A stretch of 64,000 bases of DNA from JBBSOK01 sp965219125 (GCA_965219125.1 CBDCMO010000002.1:186001-250000); one strand, 5' to 3'; positions 1 to 8,825 are shown, numbered from the stretch's first letter. Notes: generated by a model not told the origin, from the letters alone. Numbers and translations: made by a program.

Positions 1-414
1 GCCAATTACGTTTTTTACCTTTTCAGGATAGCTTAAGGCAATTGCAAGGCTTAAAATGGTTCCTTGACTAAAGCCTAATAAAGTTATGTTTTTGTTGTCA
101 ACTTCATATTTTTCGACAATTTCATCAATGCACTTAGCAACTAAATCGCAACTTGCAATTGCTTGCTCATCGTCACTAAACTTTCCTTGGCTATTTTCAA
201 AGTAAATATTATACCAAGCAAAGCCAAACGGTTGCATTTTTATTGGTGCTTGCAATGAAATAATATTGTAGGTATTTGGTAATTCTTCAGCAAAAGAAAA
301 CAGATCGTTTTTGTCGCTTCCATAACCGTGGAGCATTATAACTGTTGGTGATTGAGCCGTGGGGTTTTTTGCTGCTCTGTAATTATGTTCTAATAAAAGT
401 TCTTTTTTTTCCAT
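1..414 (-). CDS. Phospholipase/carboxylesterase-type alpha/beta hydrolase, C-terminal part missing
   Basis: Only the first 138 codons lie in the window; the gene runs off the left edge. The translation begins MEKKELLLEH. It carries an oxyanion-hole motif LHGYGSDKND near residues 29-38 and the nucleophile elbow GFSQG near residues 116-120, the serine of which would be catalytic. This spacing fits the small cytosolic esterases of the phospholipase/carboxylesterase (Abhydrolase_2) family; the Asp and His of the triad should lie in the missing part. There is no signal peptide. The substrate cannot be read from the sequence. Family assignment is confident, function is not. Confidence 0.8.
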   Translation of the reverse strand, partial: MEKKELLLEHNYRAAKNPTAQSPTVIMLHGYGSDKNDLFSFAEELPNTYNIISLQAPIKMQPFGFAWYNIYFENSQGKFSDDEQAIASCDLVAKCIDEIVEKYEVDNKNITLLGFSQGTILSLAIALSYPEKVKNVIG

Positions 415-429
415 AGTTGACAAAAATAG

Positions 430-475
430 AAAAGACCTTTTACATTAAAACGTGTTTAACATAAAAGGTCTTTTT
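430..475 (-). terminator. Rho-independent terminator for the minus-strand run 2429-489
   Basis: A 12-13 bp inverted repeat (AAAGACCTTTTA pairing with TAAAAGGTCTTT) with a loop of about 20 nt lies just after the stop of the small membrane protein gene. On the minus strand it is followed by a T-rich tract. It sits between two minus-strand genes, so it separates the upstream run from the esterase gene. Confidence 0.75.
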
Positions 476-488
476 AAATTCTTAGAAA

Positions 489-815
489 TTACATTCCCTT
501 AAACCATTGCTGAAATTGGACACCTAAAACTGGCACTGGTTTCATTTCACCTTGCACGGCAGAAATTAAACCTAAAATCCATAAAACAAGTAATCCTATT
601 GATAAAATTAGTGGCAAAATTGGCACATAGACTATATAAAAAATCACGTTAATAACTATGGCTAAAAGTATGATTCCTGTACTTTGCCTAATATGGAAAG
701 AAGCAAACGCATTCTTTTTGTCGTTGTTCATTATAAAGGCTATAATTAAGCCAATAAGTGTAATGTAGGAAATAATAGCAATTGTTTTGCCTTCTTCAGC
801 TGTTGGGTTTTCCAT
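489..815 (-). CDS. Small DUF4870/Tic20-like membrane protein (copy B)
   Basis: A protein of about 108 residues with three hydrophobic segments and a charged loop with the motif NNDKKNAFASFHIRQ, ending FQQWFKGM. It aligns along its length with its upstream neighbour (853-1173): both start ME..EGK.IA and share the N-D-K-AFA-HI loop and FQQWF end, so they are tandem duplicates. That alignment decides the start at 815; a longer frame opening at 890 would overlap the neighbour by 38 nt and adds a tail without a counterpart. Such proteins resemble DUF4870/chloroplast-import-like membrane proteins; their role is not known to me. Confidence 0.75.
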   Translation of the reverse strand: MENPTAEEGKTIAIISYITLIGLIIAFIMNNDKKNAFASFHIRQSTGIILLAIVINVIFYIVYVPILPLILSIGLLVLWILGLISAVQGEMKPVPVLGVQFQQWFKGM

Positions 816-852
816 TTTTGGTAGGTTTAAATTAGTGGCTAATATAGTGCAA

Positions 853-1173
853 CTAATCAAGAAATGTAAACCATTGTTGAAATTTTTCACTTAAAAAAGG
901 AATACCAACAACGCGATTGGTTGCGGCCAAAATAAAACAAATTATGTACCCAAAAAAAACGATAAGCCATATTATATCGCCAGACGCAGCATCAATCTGA
1001 CTTTGGATAATTGTCGCAACCAAAAACAATAAAAACAAACCAAACATATTTTTAATATGCCAAGTCGCAAAAGCATATTTATAATCTTGATTTAGAAAAA
1101 ATGCAAGAAAAAAACCTATGAAAGGCGCATAGGCTACAAGTGCAATTTTTTTTCCTTCGGGTTTGGATTCCAT
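853..1173 (-). CDS. Small DUF4870/Tic20-like membrane protein (copy A)
   Basis: A 106-residue protein with three predicted membrane segments, starting MESKPEGKKIALVAYAP and ending FQQWFTFLD. It is paralogous to the next gene (489-815). Its ATG shares its A with the TAA stop of the dihydroorotase-like gene (TAATG), so it is probably translationally coupled to it. No catalytic residues are visible. The conserved AFA-x-H-I motif after the first membrane segment is typical of DUF4870-like proteins. Function unknown. Confidence 0.8.
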   Translation of the reverse strand: MESKPEGKKIALVAYAPFIGFFLAFFLNQDYKYAFATWHIKNMFGLFLLFLVATIIQSQIDAASGDIIWLIVFFGYIICFILAATNRVVGIPFLSEKFQQWFTFLD

Positions 1174-2429
1174 TATTTACTAATTTGAAGTTTGTTTTTA
1201 GCGTAAATTCCGTATGCTTTACCTTTCATTTTCTGCCCGAGAAAAGCCGAGTTTTTTGAAGTTGAAAGAATATCTTCTTTAGAAAAAATCCATTCAATAT
1301 TTGGATTAAAAAGTGTAAGATTTGCTTCAATACCTTCTGTAATTCCAAGACTCGGAATATTGAAAGTTGATTTTAAATTAAGTAAGGAATTTATTGCTTT
1401 TTCAGTACCTATAACCGAATTTAATGCGCCAAAGCAAGATTCTAGACCGATATTTCCAAAAGTGGCATTTTCAAATTCTATCTTTTTATGTTCTATATCT
1501 ATCGGGTCGTGATCACTTGTTACACCATCAATTATTCCTTCCTGCAATCCTTTTAGTAATGCTTTTAGGTCTGATGAAGTTCGCAAGGGCGGCATTAATT
1601 TATAGTTAGAATCAAAACCTTCCAACACAGCATCGGTCAAACATAAATTCGAGATTGATACACTGCACGTAACATTCAACCCTTTTTTCTTGGCCTCTTT
1701 TATAAGCTTTACAGAATTTTTTGTAGAAATTGTTGGAATATGTAATCTTCCGCCCGTGTATTCTAAAATTGATAAATCGCGCGTAATTTGAAGTTCTTCA
1801 GCAAGCGGTGGAATTCCTTTTAAACCTAAACGTGTACTATTTATATTTTCATTTACAATCCCAGTTGGCGCAATGGAATTATCCGAAGGAAAAGATTGTG
1901 TTAATCCATTAAAACCTTGCGCATATTGAAGCGCGATTTTCAACAGATTTGCATTTGCAATGGGTTTTTTATAGTCGTAAAATGAAACGGCTCCCTCATT
2001 GTTCATATCAAACATTTCGGCCAATACCTCACTTTTGCTGCCAACAGTTAACGATGCGATTGGATAAAGTGCTACCGAACTATTTTCAGCGAGCGATTTT
2101 AGATATTTTATCGCACCTTTAGTATCAGAATAAGGTCTGCAATTACTGTTTACTGCAACATGGGCAAAACCACTAAGTGCGGCAGTTTTTAAACCGTTTT
2201 CAACATTTTCCCTTTCTTCAAAACCAGGTTCACCAAAAGAGACACTGCTATCAAACCAACCTTCCGATATGTGAAGATCCTTTAGCGTGATTTCTTCACC
2301 ATTTTTGGCGGACGTAATTTTTGCAGCTATTTTATTAATTTTTCCATCAACAATTAAAACGTCCCTTTTCTTACCGTGGTGGTTAGAGTTTGGGTCTAAT
2401 ATTGTAGCTTGTTTTAGTAAAACATTCAT
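1173..2429 (-). CDS. pyrC: Dihydroorotase homologue lacking the metal site (probable pseudoenzyme)
   Basis: This 418-residue protein has the full amidohydrolase layout of class I dihydroorotases (pyrimidine synthesis, carbamoyl aspartate to dihydroorotate), including NSNCRP, LGLKGIPPLAEE, RDL and TSDHDP motifs. The canonical metal and substrate motif DxHxHxRxPG reads D60-S-S-V-S-F-G-E-P-G: both histidines are serine and the arginine is glycine. The histidine expected in QHC-E is S179, and that of HICHVST is T233. Only the TSDH aspartate remains. It is therefore unlikely to be catalytic. Inactive DHOases are known to act as structural partners of aspartate transcarbamoylase in other bacteria; no pyrB is nearby. 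RefSeq-style annotation would probably still call it dihydroorotase. Confidence 0.85.
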   Translation of the reverse strand: MNVLLKQATILDPNSNHHGKKRDVLIVDGKINKIAAKITSAKNGEEITLKDLHISEGWFDSSVSFGEPGFEERENVENGLKTAALSGFAHVAVNSNCRPYSDTKGAIKYLKSLAENSSVALYPIASLTVGSKSEVLAEMFDMNNEGAVSFYDYKKPIANANLLKIALQYAQGFNGLTQSFPSDNSIAPTGIVNENINSTRLGLKGIPPLAEELQITRDLSILEYTGGRLHIPTISTKNSVKLIKEAKKKGLNVTCSVSISNLCLTDAVLEGFDSNYKLMPPLRTSSDLKALLKGLQEGIIDGVTSDHDPIDIEHKKIEFENATFGNIGLESCFGALNSVIGTEKAINSLLNLKSTFNIPSLGITEGIEANLTLFNPNIEWIFSKEDILSTSKNSAFLGQKMKGKAYGIYAKNKLQISK

Positions 2430-2554
2430 AATTTAAAAATTAGAATTTGCTTTTGTATTATATTTAATTTTAAATATCAAATTGAGTTTTTATAAAGTCT
2501 AAAATAAAATAACTTTTTAAAATTGATGTGCGATTACTTTCAAAATTTATACTT

Positions 2555-4480
2555 TCAATTTTTTAAAAACTTCAAAATTAGCATTTCGGCTATTAAAAAT
2601 AACAATCCGAAAAAAGCAAACCATTTCCAAAAATTGGTTACTTCGTTGTTTGCCGAAACTGCTTCAAATAAATCGTTTATTGAATTATATTGCTTTGCAC
2701 CTTCCCAATTTTCAGAATCGGCATAGGTCAAATTGCTCTCTTTTCTATTGTAATTGAAACTAATTGGTTCAATCTGCGTGTTTTTGGTTTCAATTGAATA
2801 AGTTCCAGCGATGTTTGGGTCATCTACAGTTGTAATCTGTACACTATTCGCTTTTGTTTGTTGAATTGGGATAAATCGTTCATTCTTATTTACAAAGGTA
2901 AGTATCTCATCTTTAGTTAGTTTTACGTTCGCCGAAATTAAATTGCTATTTCCAATGGTATAATATAATTTGGGAAGCGGCAAACTTTGGAGTGCAATAT
3001 TGTAAAAAGTTGGAACGATTAATGGCGAATTTTTAAAATTTGAATTTTCGTCATCAATCGCCGCGGTTGTTAAAAAGGCTTGATTATTTTGAATTAAAAA
3101 AGGAGTTCCATCTTCAAAAGATAGGGCAGTGGCAGCATTTCCCGAATATTTATACAATGAATTTACTTTGGGATTTTGAAAATTGGCAACCTGTTTTTCA
3201 AATACATTTTTGAATAATGGATGATCAAAATTAATATGGGCAATTTTTTTCTCTTGTAAAATTTCCTCAGAAAAACTACCGAGACTTAGAGCCGAAAGTA
3301 AATTATTATAAGTTGAAATTGCCGCTTTTTGGGCAGGTATAATTACAATACTTCCACCATTTTTTGAAAAAGAAATTAAGGATGTAATTAACGAAACAGG
3401 AATTTCTTTCAACTCGTTCAAAATAATTACATTTTGCTGCGGAATGTCATTAAAATTTATGCTGTTATAATCCTGCGGCGTAAAAGCAAATTCCTCACTG
3501 TTATATAGACGCTGCAAATAATTACCGTCACCTTCATTTATGGCAAGTACTTTTATCTTTTCAGCTTTATTAATGTTGAAATAAAGTGAGTTGTCATAAA
3601 TTAGATTTCCGTCAGTTATTTCAATTCTGCCTTTATAATTTTCGGTTGCTTCAATAGTAAATAGGGCATCTGCTTTTGTTTTGTCAGTAAGATTAACGGC
3701 AGTTTTGGCTTGCAGAACTTCCCCATTAAATAATGAAACGGTAACCGAATTTTTAATTGAAGTACTCGCTTGTAGTTTTACAGTTACCTGAAGTGAATTA
3801 GATTCTTTTGAAGAAATATAAATAGAATCTACAAGGATATTCTCTTTTGAAATAGGCTTTAATTGAACAACGTTAACGTTGAAATCTTTATCAATTTTCG
3901 GAAATTCTGTTACTTGCTGAAAATCTGAAATGAAGATTAAATTTTTATCGCTCGCTTCATCTTTTGAAAGTAATTGATTAGCTTTCAACAGTACTTCCTT
4001 TGGGGATAATTGCTGGGAAGAATAGTTAGTTTTAAGTATCTGACTTTTAAAATCTTGCGAGGTAACGTCTTTAAAAACGTTATCATTTGTAAACCACGTA
4101 ATTTTTTGTCCAACTTTTAATTGATTATACAAATCTTGCGTGGCGCGTTCCAATAGTGCACCTTGGCTTCCAAATGCTTGCATACTAAAACTATTATCTA
4201 TGTAAATAATAGTTTCCTTCACTTTACTAAGGGCTGTTTTTGAGGCTGTAAAAGGTTGTGCAAAAGCTATAATTAAACACGCGAAAGCTAAAAGACGCAT
4301 TAATAATGTAAGCCATTTTTTTAGTTGGCTACTTTTTCGTGTTTGAATTTTAACCTTTTTAAGAAAAGCTACATTGGTAAATTCGGTTTTCTGAAATTTA
4401 CGTAATTGAAAAAGGTGAATGAAAATAGGAATTAGCAGTAAAAATAACGCGTAGAGTAATTCAGGATTTTTAAACTGCAT
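2555..4480 (-). CDS. BatA/VWA-like membrane protein
   Basis: A 641-residue protein that opens with the double-membrane-segment BatA N-terminal region (about residues 8-25 and 57-76, separated by a basic loop), followed by a von Willebrand A-like domain with a DxSxS metal-site motif at D95, S97 and S99, a long periplasmic beta-rich region, and a last membrane helix at the C-terminus (LFLIAEMLIL). The architecture fits the Bacteroidota family annotated as BatA domain-containing proteins. A second protein of similar plan lies at 48325-50358. Its partners are not known; no MoxR ATPase is nearby. Confidence 0.8.
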   Translation of the reverse strand: MQFKNPELLYALFLLLIPIFIHLFQLRKFQKTEFTNVAFLKKVKIQTRKSSQLKKWLTLLMRLLAFACLIIAFAQPFTASKTALSKVKETIIYIDNSFSMQAFGSQGALLERATQDLYNQLKVGQKITWFTNDNVFKDVTSQDFKSQILKTNYSSQQLSPKEVLLKANQLLSKDEASDKNLIFISDFQQVTEFPKIDKDFNVNVVQLKPISKENILVDSIYISSKESNSLQVTVKLQASTSIKNSVTVSLFNGEVLQAKTAVNLTDKTKADALFTIEATENYKGRIEITDGNLIYDNSLYFNINKAEKIKVLAINEGDGNYLQRLYNSEEFAFTPQDYNSINFNDIPQQNVIILNELKEIPVSLITSLISFSKNGGSIVIIPAQKAAISTYNNLLSALSLGSFSEEILQEKKIAHINFDHPLFKNVFEKQVANFQNPKVNSLYKYSGNAATALSFEDGTPFLIQNNQAFLTTAAIDDENSNFKNSPLIVPTFYNIALQSLPLPKLYYTIGNSNLISANVKLTKDEILTFVNKNERFIPIQQTKANSVQITTVDDPNIAGTYSIETKNTQIEPISFNYNRKESNLTYADSENWEGAKQYNSINDLFEAVSANNEVTNFWKWFAFFGLLFLIAEMLILKFLKN

Positions 4481-4613
4481 TTACAAATAAAGTTTGCCAA
4501 AGATAATTAAAGCCTATTAATTAAAGACTATGTTTTAAAGTAAGCAATTGGAAGTTTCTAAAAACAATGTTCAAACCAACAAATTAATATTTGTACCACA
4601 TAATCTTATGTGG

Positions 4614-5816
4614 TTATCCTTTGGCAATTGTAAAAGTGAAGGTTGTGCCTTTAGTCAATTCTGAGGTAACTGAAATTTCGCCACCTAAACGTGTAACCAA
4701 TTTTTTAACAGTACTTAGACCAATACCTTTACCGCGATTTCCGTGACGATCCACAGAATCTGTTTTTGAAAAAAGATCGAAAATATGTTCTAATTTATCC
4801 TCGGCAATTCCCATTCCGTTGTCAATTACTTTTAAGGTATAAAAATCATCATCTTCAATACAAGCAATATTTACAACCACTTTTTCCTTAAAATTATATT
4901 TTAAACTGTTGCCTATTAAGTTTAAAAGTATTTGTTCCAAGGCAATGCGATTGCAGGTTAATTCTGCATTCACTTCGGGTAGATGAATTTCGCAGTCGTA
5001 ATTTATATTCAATAAATCTACAATTTCTTCAAGTAAATAATTAAGGTCAAACTCTTCATATTTTAAACTTGCGGTATGATCGCTTTGATAATGCTGCAAT
5101 AATGAAGTTATGTAATCGCTAAGAACAAAAGAAGATTGTTTTAAATAATCAAAATACTGCATTGCTTGATCATCCAAAACGCTTTCATATTTTTTACGAA
5201 GCATATCACTCGTTAAAATAATATTGGAAAGCGGCATTTTAAGATCGTGCGAAACAATACCGGCAAAGTTTAGCAAATCCTCATTTTTTTGGTTCAAAAG
5301 AACCTGTAGTTTTTCAAGTTCAATATTTTTTTTTCTTGCCTCAAACAGATTCATAACTTGCTTTGCCAAGGTTTTGAGCGCCTTTAATTGATTTTCTTCC
5401 AAAACTCTTGGTTTATTGTCGAATACGCAAAGTGTACCCAAAATAAACCCATCATCATTTACCAACTTTACGCCGGCATAGAAGATAACATTGTGTTTGC
5501 TCACCACAGGATTTTCAAAAAAACGTTCATCTTTCCGAGCGTCTTCAACAATAAAAATTTCAGCATCATCAAATATGGCGTGTCCACAAAATGAAGTGTC
5601 CCTAGGCGATTCAGTTATTGGTAAACCAAATTGGGATTTTATATAATTAATATCGCTATCCATAATGGTAACCAAAGCAATAGGAACATTGCAAATTGCA
5701 GCGGTTAAAGCAGTTATGCTCTCATAATCATCTTCAGGCAGCGTATTAATAAGATTGTAATCTCGTACCGCAGCAATTCTTGCTGTTTCATTGGCAGGTA
5801 TTGGAGGAGCTATCAA
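4614..5816 (-). CDS. GAF-domain sensor histidine kinase (cytosolic)
   Basis: A 400-residue kinase with an N-terminal GAF domain (about residues 20-160, with the family motif DTSFCGHAI at 73-81), a short coiled coil, a HisKA domain with phospho-acceptor H190 in VSHDLKMPLSN, and an HATPase domain with N-box LNLIGNSLKYN, G1 DNGMGI and G2 GKGIGLSTVKK. There is no signal peptide or membrane segment, so it senses a cytoplasmic signal. No response regulator is adjacent, so it is an orphan kinase. Upstream and downstream gaps of about 100 nt suggest a monocistronic unit. Confidence 0.88.
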   Translation of the reverse strand: MIAPPIPANETARIAAVRDYNLINTLPEDDYESITALTAAICNVPIALVTIMDSDINYIKSQFGLPITESPRDTSFCGHAIFDDAEIFIVEDARKDERFFENPVVSKHNVIFYAGVKLVNDDGFILGTLCVFDNKPRVLEENQLKALKTLAKQVMNLFEARKKNIELEKLQVLLNQKNEDLLNFAGIVSHDLKMPLSNIILTSDMLRKKYESVLDDQAMQYFDYLKQSSFVLSDYITSLLQHYQSDHTASLKYEEFDLNYLLEEIVDLLNINYDCEIHLPEVNAELTCNRIALEQILLNLIGNSLKYNFKEKVVVNIACIEDDDFYTLKVIDNGMGIAEDKLEHIFDLFSKTDSVDRHGNRGKGIGLSTVKKLVTRLGGEISVTSELTKGTTFTFTIAKG

Positions 5817-5911
5817 TAGTTGGTTTTTTAAAAAATCGTATAAATATAATATATTATTGGTTTACTAAAAAACAGTTGTTCAAGATTTAATTATAAACGT
5901 TAAACTGCGAA

Positions 5912-6676
5912 TTAAAACCGTTCGAATGCTCCCAATCCAAATAATGCAAAGTCATATTTAACAGGGTCATTAATATCCAATTTCCGTAGTTTTTTATCTA
6001 ATAACGATAAAGCTTTACTGTCATTTTGTTTTCGGTTAAGCAAACCCAACTTTCTTGCAACATTGCCACTGTGCACATCAAGCGGACAAGATAATTGCGA
6101 GGAATCTAAAGAGTGCCATATTCCAAAATCTACACCATTATTGTCTTTTCTTACCATCCATCGTAAATACATATTTATCCTTTTTGCTGCACTATTTTTT
6201 AAAGGATCACTTACGTGTTTGCGCGTTCTAACTGAATGTGGTAATGTAAAGAATGTGTTTTTGAAATGATGAATTGAAGTTTGAAGAGAGTTTTTCTCTG
6301 AATTAATTTTGAAGACATTTTCCAATCCATTATATTTTTTATAAATATGTTGAAGTGAAAGAAAAAAATAATGTAAATCTTCTTCATTGAAGGTTCTGTG
6401 CACAAAACCTGAAAGCAACTTTTTATTTTGTTCCGAATAGTTTTGAATGAAATCATACGGAGAATTACCCATAATTTCAACCAATTTATGTCCGTTATTT
6501 ATAATGCTTTTTCTATTTCCCCAAGCGATGGTGGCAATTAGAAAGCCCATAATTTCAATATCTTCTTTTGTTGAAAAAAGATGCGGAATTTGAATAGGAT
6601 CTGTTTCTATAAAATTTGGATTGTTATAAAAATCGACTTTTTCGTCTAGAAATTCTTTTAATTCTTTTTGATTCAA
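5912..6676 (-). CDS. TIGR02757 (DUF2400) family protein
   Basis: A 254-residue cytosolic protein recognised by the motifs IATIAWGNRKSI, the central RINMYLRWMVRKD and CPLDVHSGNVAR, followed by FALFGLGAFE at the C-terminus. These mark the TIGR02757/DUF2400 family, a distant relative of helix-hairpin-helix DNA glycosylases found widely in Bacteroidota. The biochemical role is not established. It stands 48 nt upstream of the ABC ATPase gene and may be co-transcribed with it. Confidence 0.85.
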   Translation of the reverse strand: MNQKELKEFLDEKVDFYNNPNFIETDPIQIPHLFSTKEDIEIMGFLIATIAWGNRKSIINNGHKLVEIMGNSPYDFIQNYSEQNKKLLSGFVHRTFNEEDLHYFFLSLQHIYKKYNGLENVFKINSEKNSLQTSIHHFKNTFFTLPHSVRTRKHVSDPLKNSAAKRINMYLRWMVRKDNNGVDFGIWHSLDSSQLSCPLDVHSGNVARKLGLLNRKQNDSKALSLLDKKLRKLDINDPVKYDFALFGLGAFERF

Positions 6677-6724
6677 TATTTAAAATTGTTTGATTTTGAA
6701 GAGAAATATTTTCAAATTTAATTA

Positions 6725-7384
6725 TTAGACAATTATTTTTCCGTCTTGCATAACCAATTTTCTATCGGCCATATCCGCCAATTCTTCGTTGTGCGTTACG
6801 ATAATAAACGTTTGACCAAATTCATTTCGAAGTTTAAAAAATAATTTGTGGAGATTTTCAGCGCTTTCAGTGTCTAAATTACCGCTTGGTTCGTCTGCCA
6901 AAATAATATCCGGATTATTAATTAAAGCTCTTGCAACAGCAACGCGTTGTTGTTCGCCGCCCGAAAGTGCATTTGGTTTGTGGTCTATCCTGTGGGAAAG
7001 ACCGAGAAAATCCAACAATTCTTTCGCTCTTTTTATGGCTTCGTTTTTTGGTGTATTCTTTATAAAAGCTGGAATACAAACATTTTCAATTGCTGTAAAT
7101 TCTGGCAATAATTGATGAAATTGAAAAATAAAACCCAAATTTTCATTTCTGAATTTAGCCAATTGTTTTCTCGATAGTTTTCCTATTTCGGTATCATTTA
7201 TTATAAGTGAACTTTTGTCGCGATCATAATCGTCCAACGTTCCAATAATCTGCAATAATGTAGTCTTACCAGCGCCGGAAGCACCAACAATAGAGACTAC
7301 TTCGCCTTTTGAAATTTCTAAATCTACACCTTTCAAAACGTGCAGATCTCCGTAATATTTATGAATATTTTTCGCAATTATCAT
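6725..7384 (-). CDS. LolD/MacB-type ABC transporter ATP-binding protein
   Basis: A 219-residue ABC ATPase with Walker A GASGAGKTT (K40), signature LSGGEQQRVAVARAL, Walker B IILADEPSGNLD and the switch histidine in IIVTHNEE. The length and the features following the signature fit the LolD/MacB group, which drives lipoprotein release or other mechanotransmission across the inner membrane. No permease gene is adjacent, which is common for this ATPase in Flavobacteriaceae, so the partner is encoded elsewhere. Lipoprotein release is inferred from family only. Confidence 0.88.
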   Translation of the reverse strand: MIIAKNIHKYYGDLHVLKGVDLEISKGEVVSIVGASGAGKTTLLQIIGTLDDYDRDKSSLIINDTEIGKLSRKQLAKFRNENLGFIFQFHQLLPEFTAIENVCIPAFIKNTPKNEAIKRAKELLDFLGLSHRIDHKPNALSGGEQQRVAVARALINNPDIILADEPSGNLDTESAENLHKLFFKLRNEFGQTFIIVTHNEELADMADRKLVMQDGKIIV

Positions 7385-7662
7385 GTGTATTCAGTCTTAA
7401 AACTTACGCATTCTTTTTCAGCAAAGATGCAATATTATTATAATGAATTAAATAATATAAACACTTCAAAATCATATTTTCAGAAATTTCAAAAGAAAAA
7501 TTACGAAAAAAATAATTTTTTTTGTTGTAATAATTTAGAATTATTATAGACAAAATTACATCTTTAACGTGCTGTGATTTGCAATTAAAATTTAAATGTT
7601 GAATGTAAAGTAGAGTCTTACACAAAATTAAGTAGGTGTAAATTACTATAAAAACGAAATAA

Positions 7663-8193
7663 ATGAATAGTGAAATAGTCTTGGCAGGTGGATGCTTTTG
7701 GTGTACAGAAGCTGTTTTTGAACGTATTTATGGCGTCTTAAAAGTTGCAGCCGGTTTTGCTGGTGGAACTATTAAAAATCCAGCTTACAGGGAAGTTCGA
7801 ACCGGAAGAACAGGCCACGCCGAAGCCGTAGAAATTGAATATGATTCAGATAAAGTAGATTTTAAAACATTGCTCGAAGTTTTCTTCGCAATGCATAATC
7901 CAACAACTTTAAACCAACAAGACAACGATAAAGGAACGCAATATAGAAGTGCTATTTTGTATACAAACGAAGAGCAAAAACAAATTGCTGAAGATTTTAT
8001 AAATTATCTAAATGAAAACCACGTTTTTGAAGATGAAATCGTAACTGAAATTTCGCCTTTATCAACATTTTATAAGGCAGAAGAAAATCATCAAAAATAT
8101 TATAGTAACAATAAAGATCAACCCTATTGTCAAATTATAATTGAGCCGAAAATTGATAAAATTAAAAAGTTGTATTCGGATAAATTAAAGTAA
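7663..8193 (+). CDS. msrA: Peptide-methionine (S)-S-oxide reductase MsrA
   Basis: A 176-residue enzyme with the catalytic motif GCFWCTE (C11 the nucleophile, C14 nearby) immediately after the start, followed by AGFAGGTIKNPAYREV and the GHAEAVEIEYD and QYRSAILY motifs of MsrA. It reduces methionine-S-sulfoxide in proteins or free methionine sulfoxide in the cytosol. There is no export signal and no fused MsrB domain. It is transcribed divergently from the ABC ATPase gene across a 278-nt AT-rich spacer. Confidence 0.95.
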   Translation: MNSEIVLAGGCFWCTEAVFERIYGVLKVAAGFAGGTIKNPAYREVRTGRTGHAEAVEIEYDSDKVDFKTLLEVFFAMHNPTTLNQQDNDKGTQYRSAILYTNEEQKQIAEDFINYLNENHVFEDEIVTEISPLSTFYKAEENHQKYYSNNKDQPYCQIIIEPKIDKIKKLYSDKLK

Positions 8194-8203
8194 ACGAAAA
8201 AGA

Positions 8204-8230
8204 GTTTTCAGTCGCAGTGGCAGTTTGCAG
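8204..8230 (+). repeat. Post-stop intergenic repeat, copy 1
   Basis: A 27-nt segment beginning GTTTTCAGTCGCAGTGGC and ending TTTGCAG, 10 nt after the msrA stop. It matches the copy at 60961-60987, after phoH, at 25 of 27 positions, and a diverged partial copy lies after fabG at 48111-48126. All three are in the same direction as the preceding gene. Its nature is unknown. Confidence 0.6.
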
Positions 8231-8395
8231 AAGTTTTCACAAATGTGTTTATTAAATTATTTTAATGAAATATTATTTCTTAATACTTTGTTCTCAATAC
8301 TTAATACTCCTTTAAATTTTTGAAAATGTAACAATTGTGAATATCACCTACTAATCTTGGTATATTTATTGAAATACTTAAAACTTGAAATTGAC

Positions 8396-8420
8396 ATTTC
8401 GGTTATTTAGTGACCGAAAT
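8396..8420. repeat. Inverted repeat in the leader of the following small gene
   Basis: ATTTCGGT and ACCGAAAT form an 8-bp perfect stem around a 9-nt loop, ending 14 nt before the start at 8435. The twelve bases at 8409-8420 are the exact reverse complement of 20800-20811 (ATTTCGGTCACT), so this looks like a decayed copy of a dispersed intergenic repeat. It could also act on expression of the next gene. Confidence 0.45.
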
Positions 8421-8434
8421 TTATAAATTGAAAT

Positions 8435-8737
8435 ATGAAAAATCAAAAAAATAAATTATTGCAACAGGGCATTTTATATGATGCTATTGGAATAGCCTCT
8501 ATGTTCATTCCATTTGTTGGGCCATTTTTAGATATAATTTGGGCGCCAATCGCCGCTAAAAAAATGAGCCAAATGTATAAAGGTACAGAAGGCAAGCTAG
8601 CTTCAGCCATTGTTTTTGTTGAAGAAATTTTGCCTTATACAGACTTTATCCCAACATTTACTTTAATGTGGTGTTACACTTTTATTTGGAAAAAACAACC
8701 AATCATTCAAACTATCGAGGTTGAAATTGTTGATTAA
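8435..8737 (+). CDS. Small membrane protein of unknown function
   Basis: A 100-residue protein with two hydrophobic stretches (about residues 17-40, IGIASMFIPFVGPFLDIIWAP, and 67-90) and a short acidic tail. The motif PFVGPFLDIIWAPIAAK is typical of a small conserved membrane protein in flavobacteria, but I know no function. It is bracketed by an inverted repeat upstream and a strong terminator downstream, so it is probably a single-gene unit. Confidence 0.7.
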   Translation: MKNQKNKLLQQGILYDAIGIASMFIPFVGPFLDIIWAPIAAKKMSQMYKGTEGKLASAIVFVEEILPYTDFIPTFTLMWCYTFIWKKQPIIQTIEVEIVD

Positions 8738-8753
8738 TCTGTAATCTTTTAAG

Positions 8754-8805
8754 CTGTAAACACTTCCACTATTTTAAATAATGGAAGGGTTTACAGTTTA
8801 TTAAA
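8754..8805. terminator. Bidirectional rho-independent terminator between convergent genes
   Basis: A 15-bp stem (CTGTAAACACTTCCA with TGGAAGGGTTTACAG, one mismatch) with a 13-nt AT-rich loop, followed by a T-rich stretch on the plus strand and A-rich sequence before it. It lies between the plus-strand gene ending at 8737 and the minus-strand receptor gene ending at 8826, and could serve both. Confidence 0.8.
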
Positions 8806-8825
8806 ATTTGATTTTTTTAGCTCGA

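Noticed and set aside
7404..7625. 73-residue frame on the minus strand in the spacer between the ABC ATPase and msrA
   Set aside because: AT-rich random-looking composition (Asn, Tyr, Ile, Phe), no signal or motif, and it lies in the divergent promoter region.
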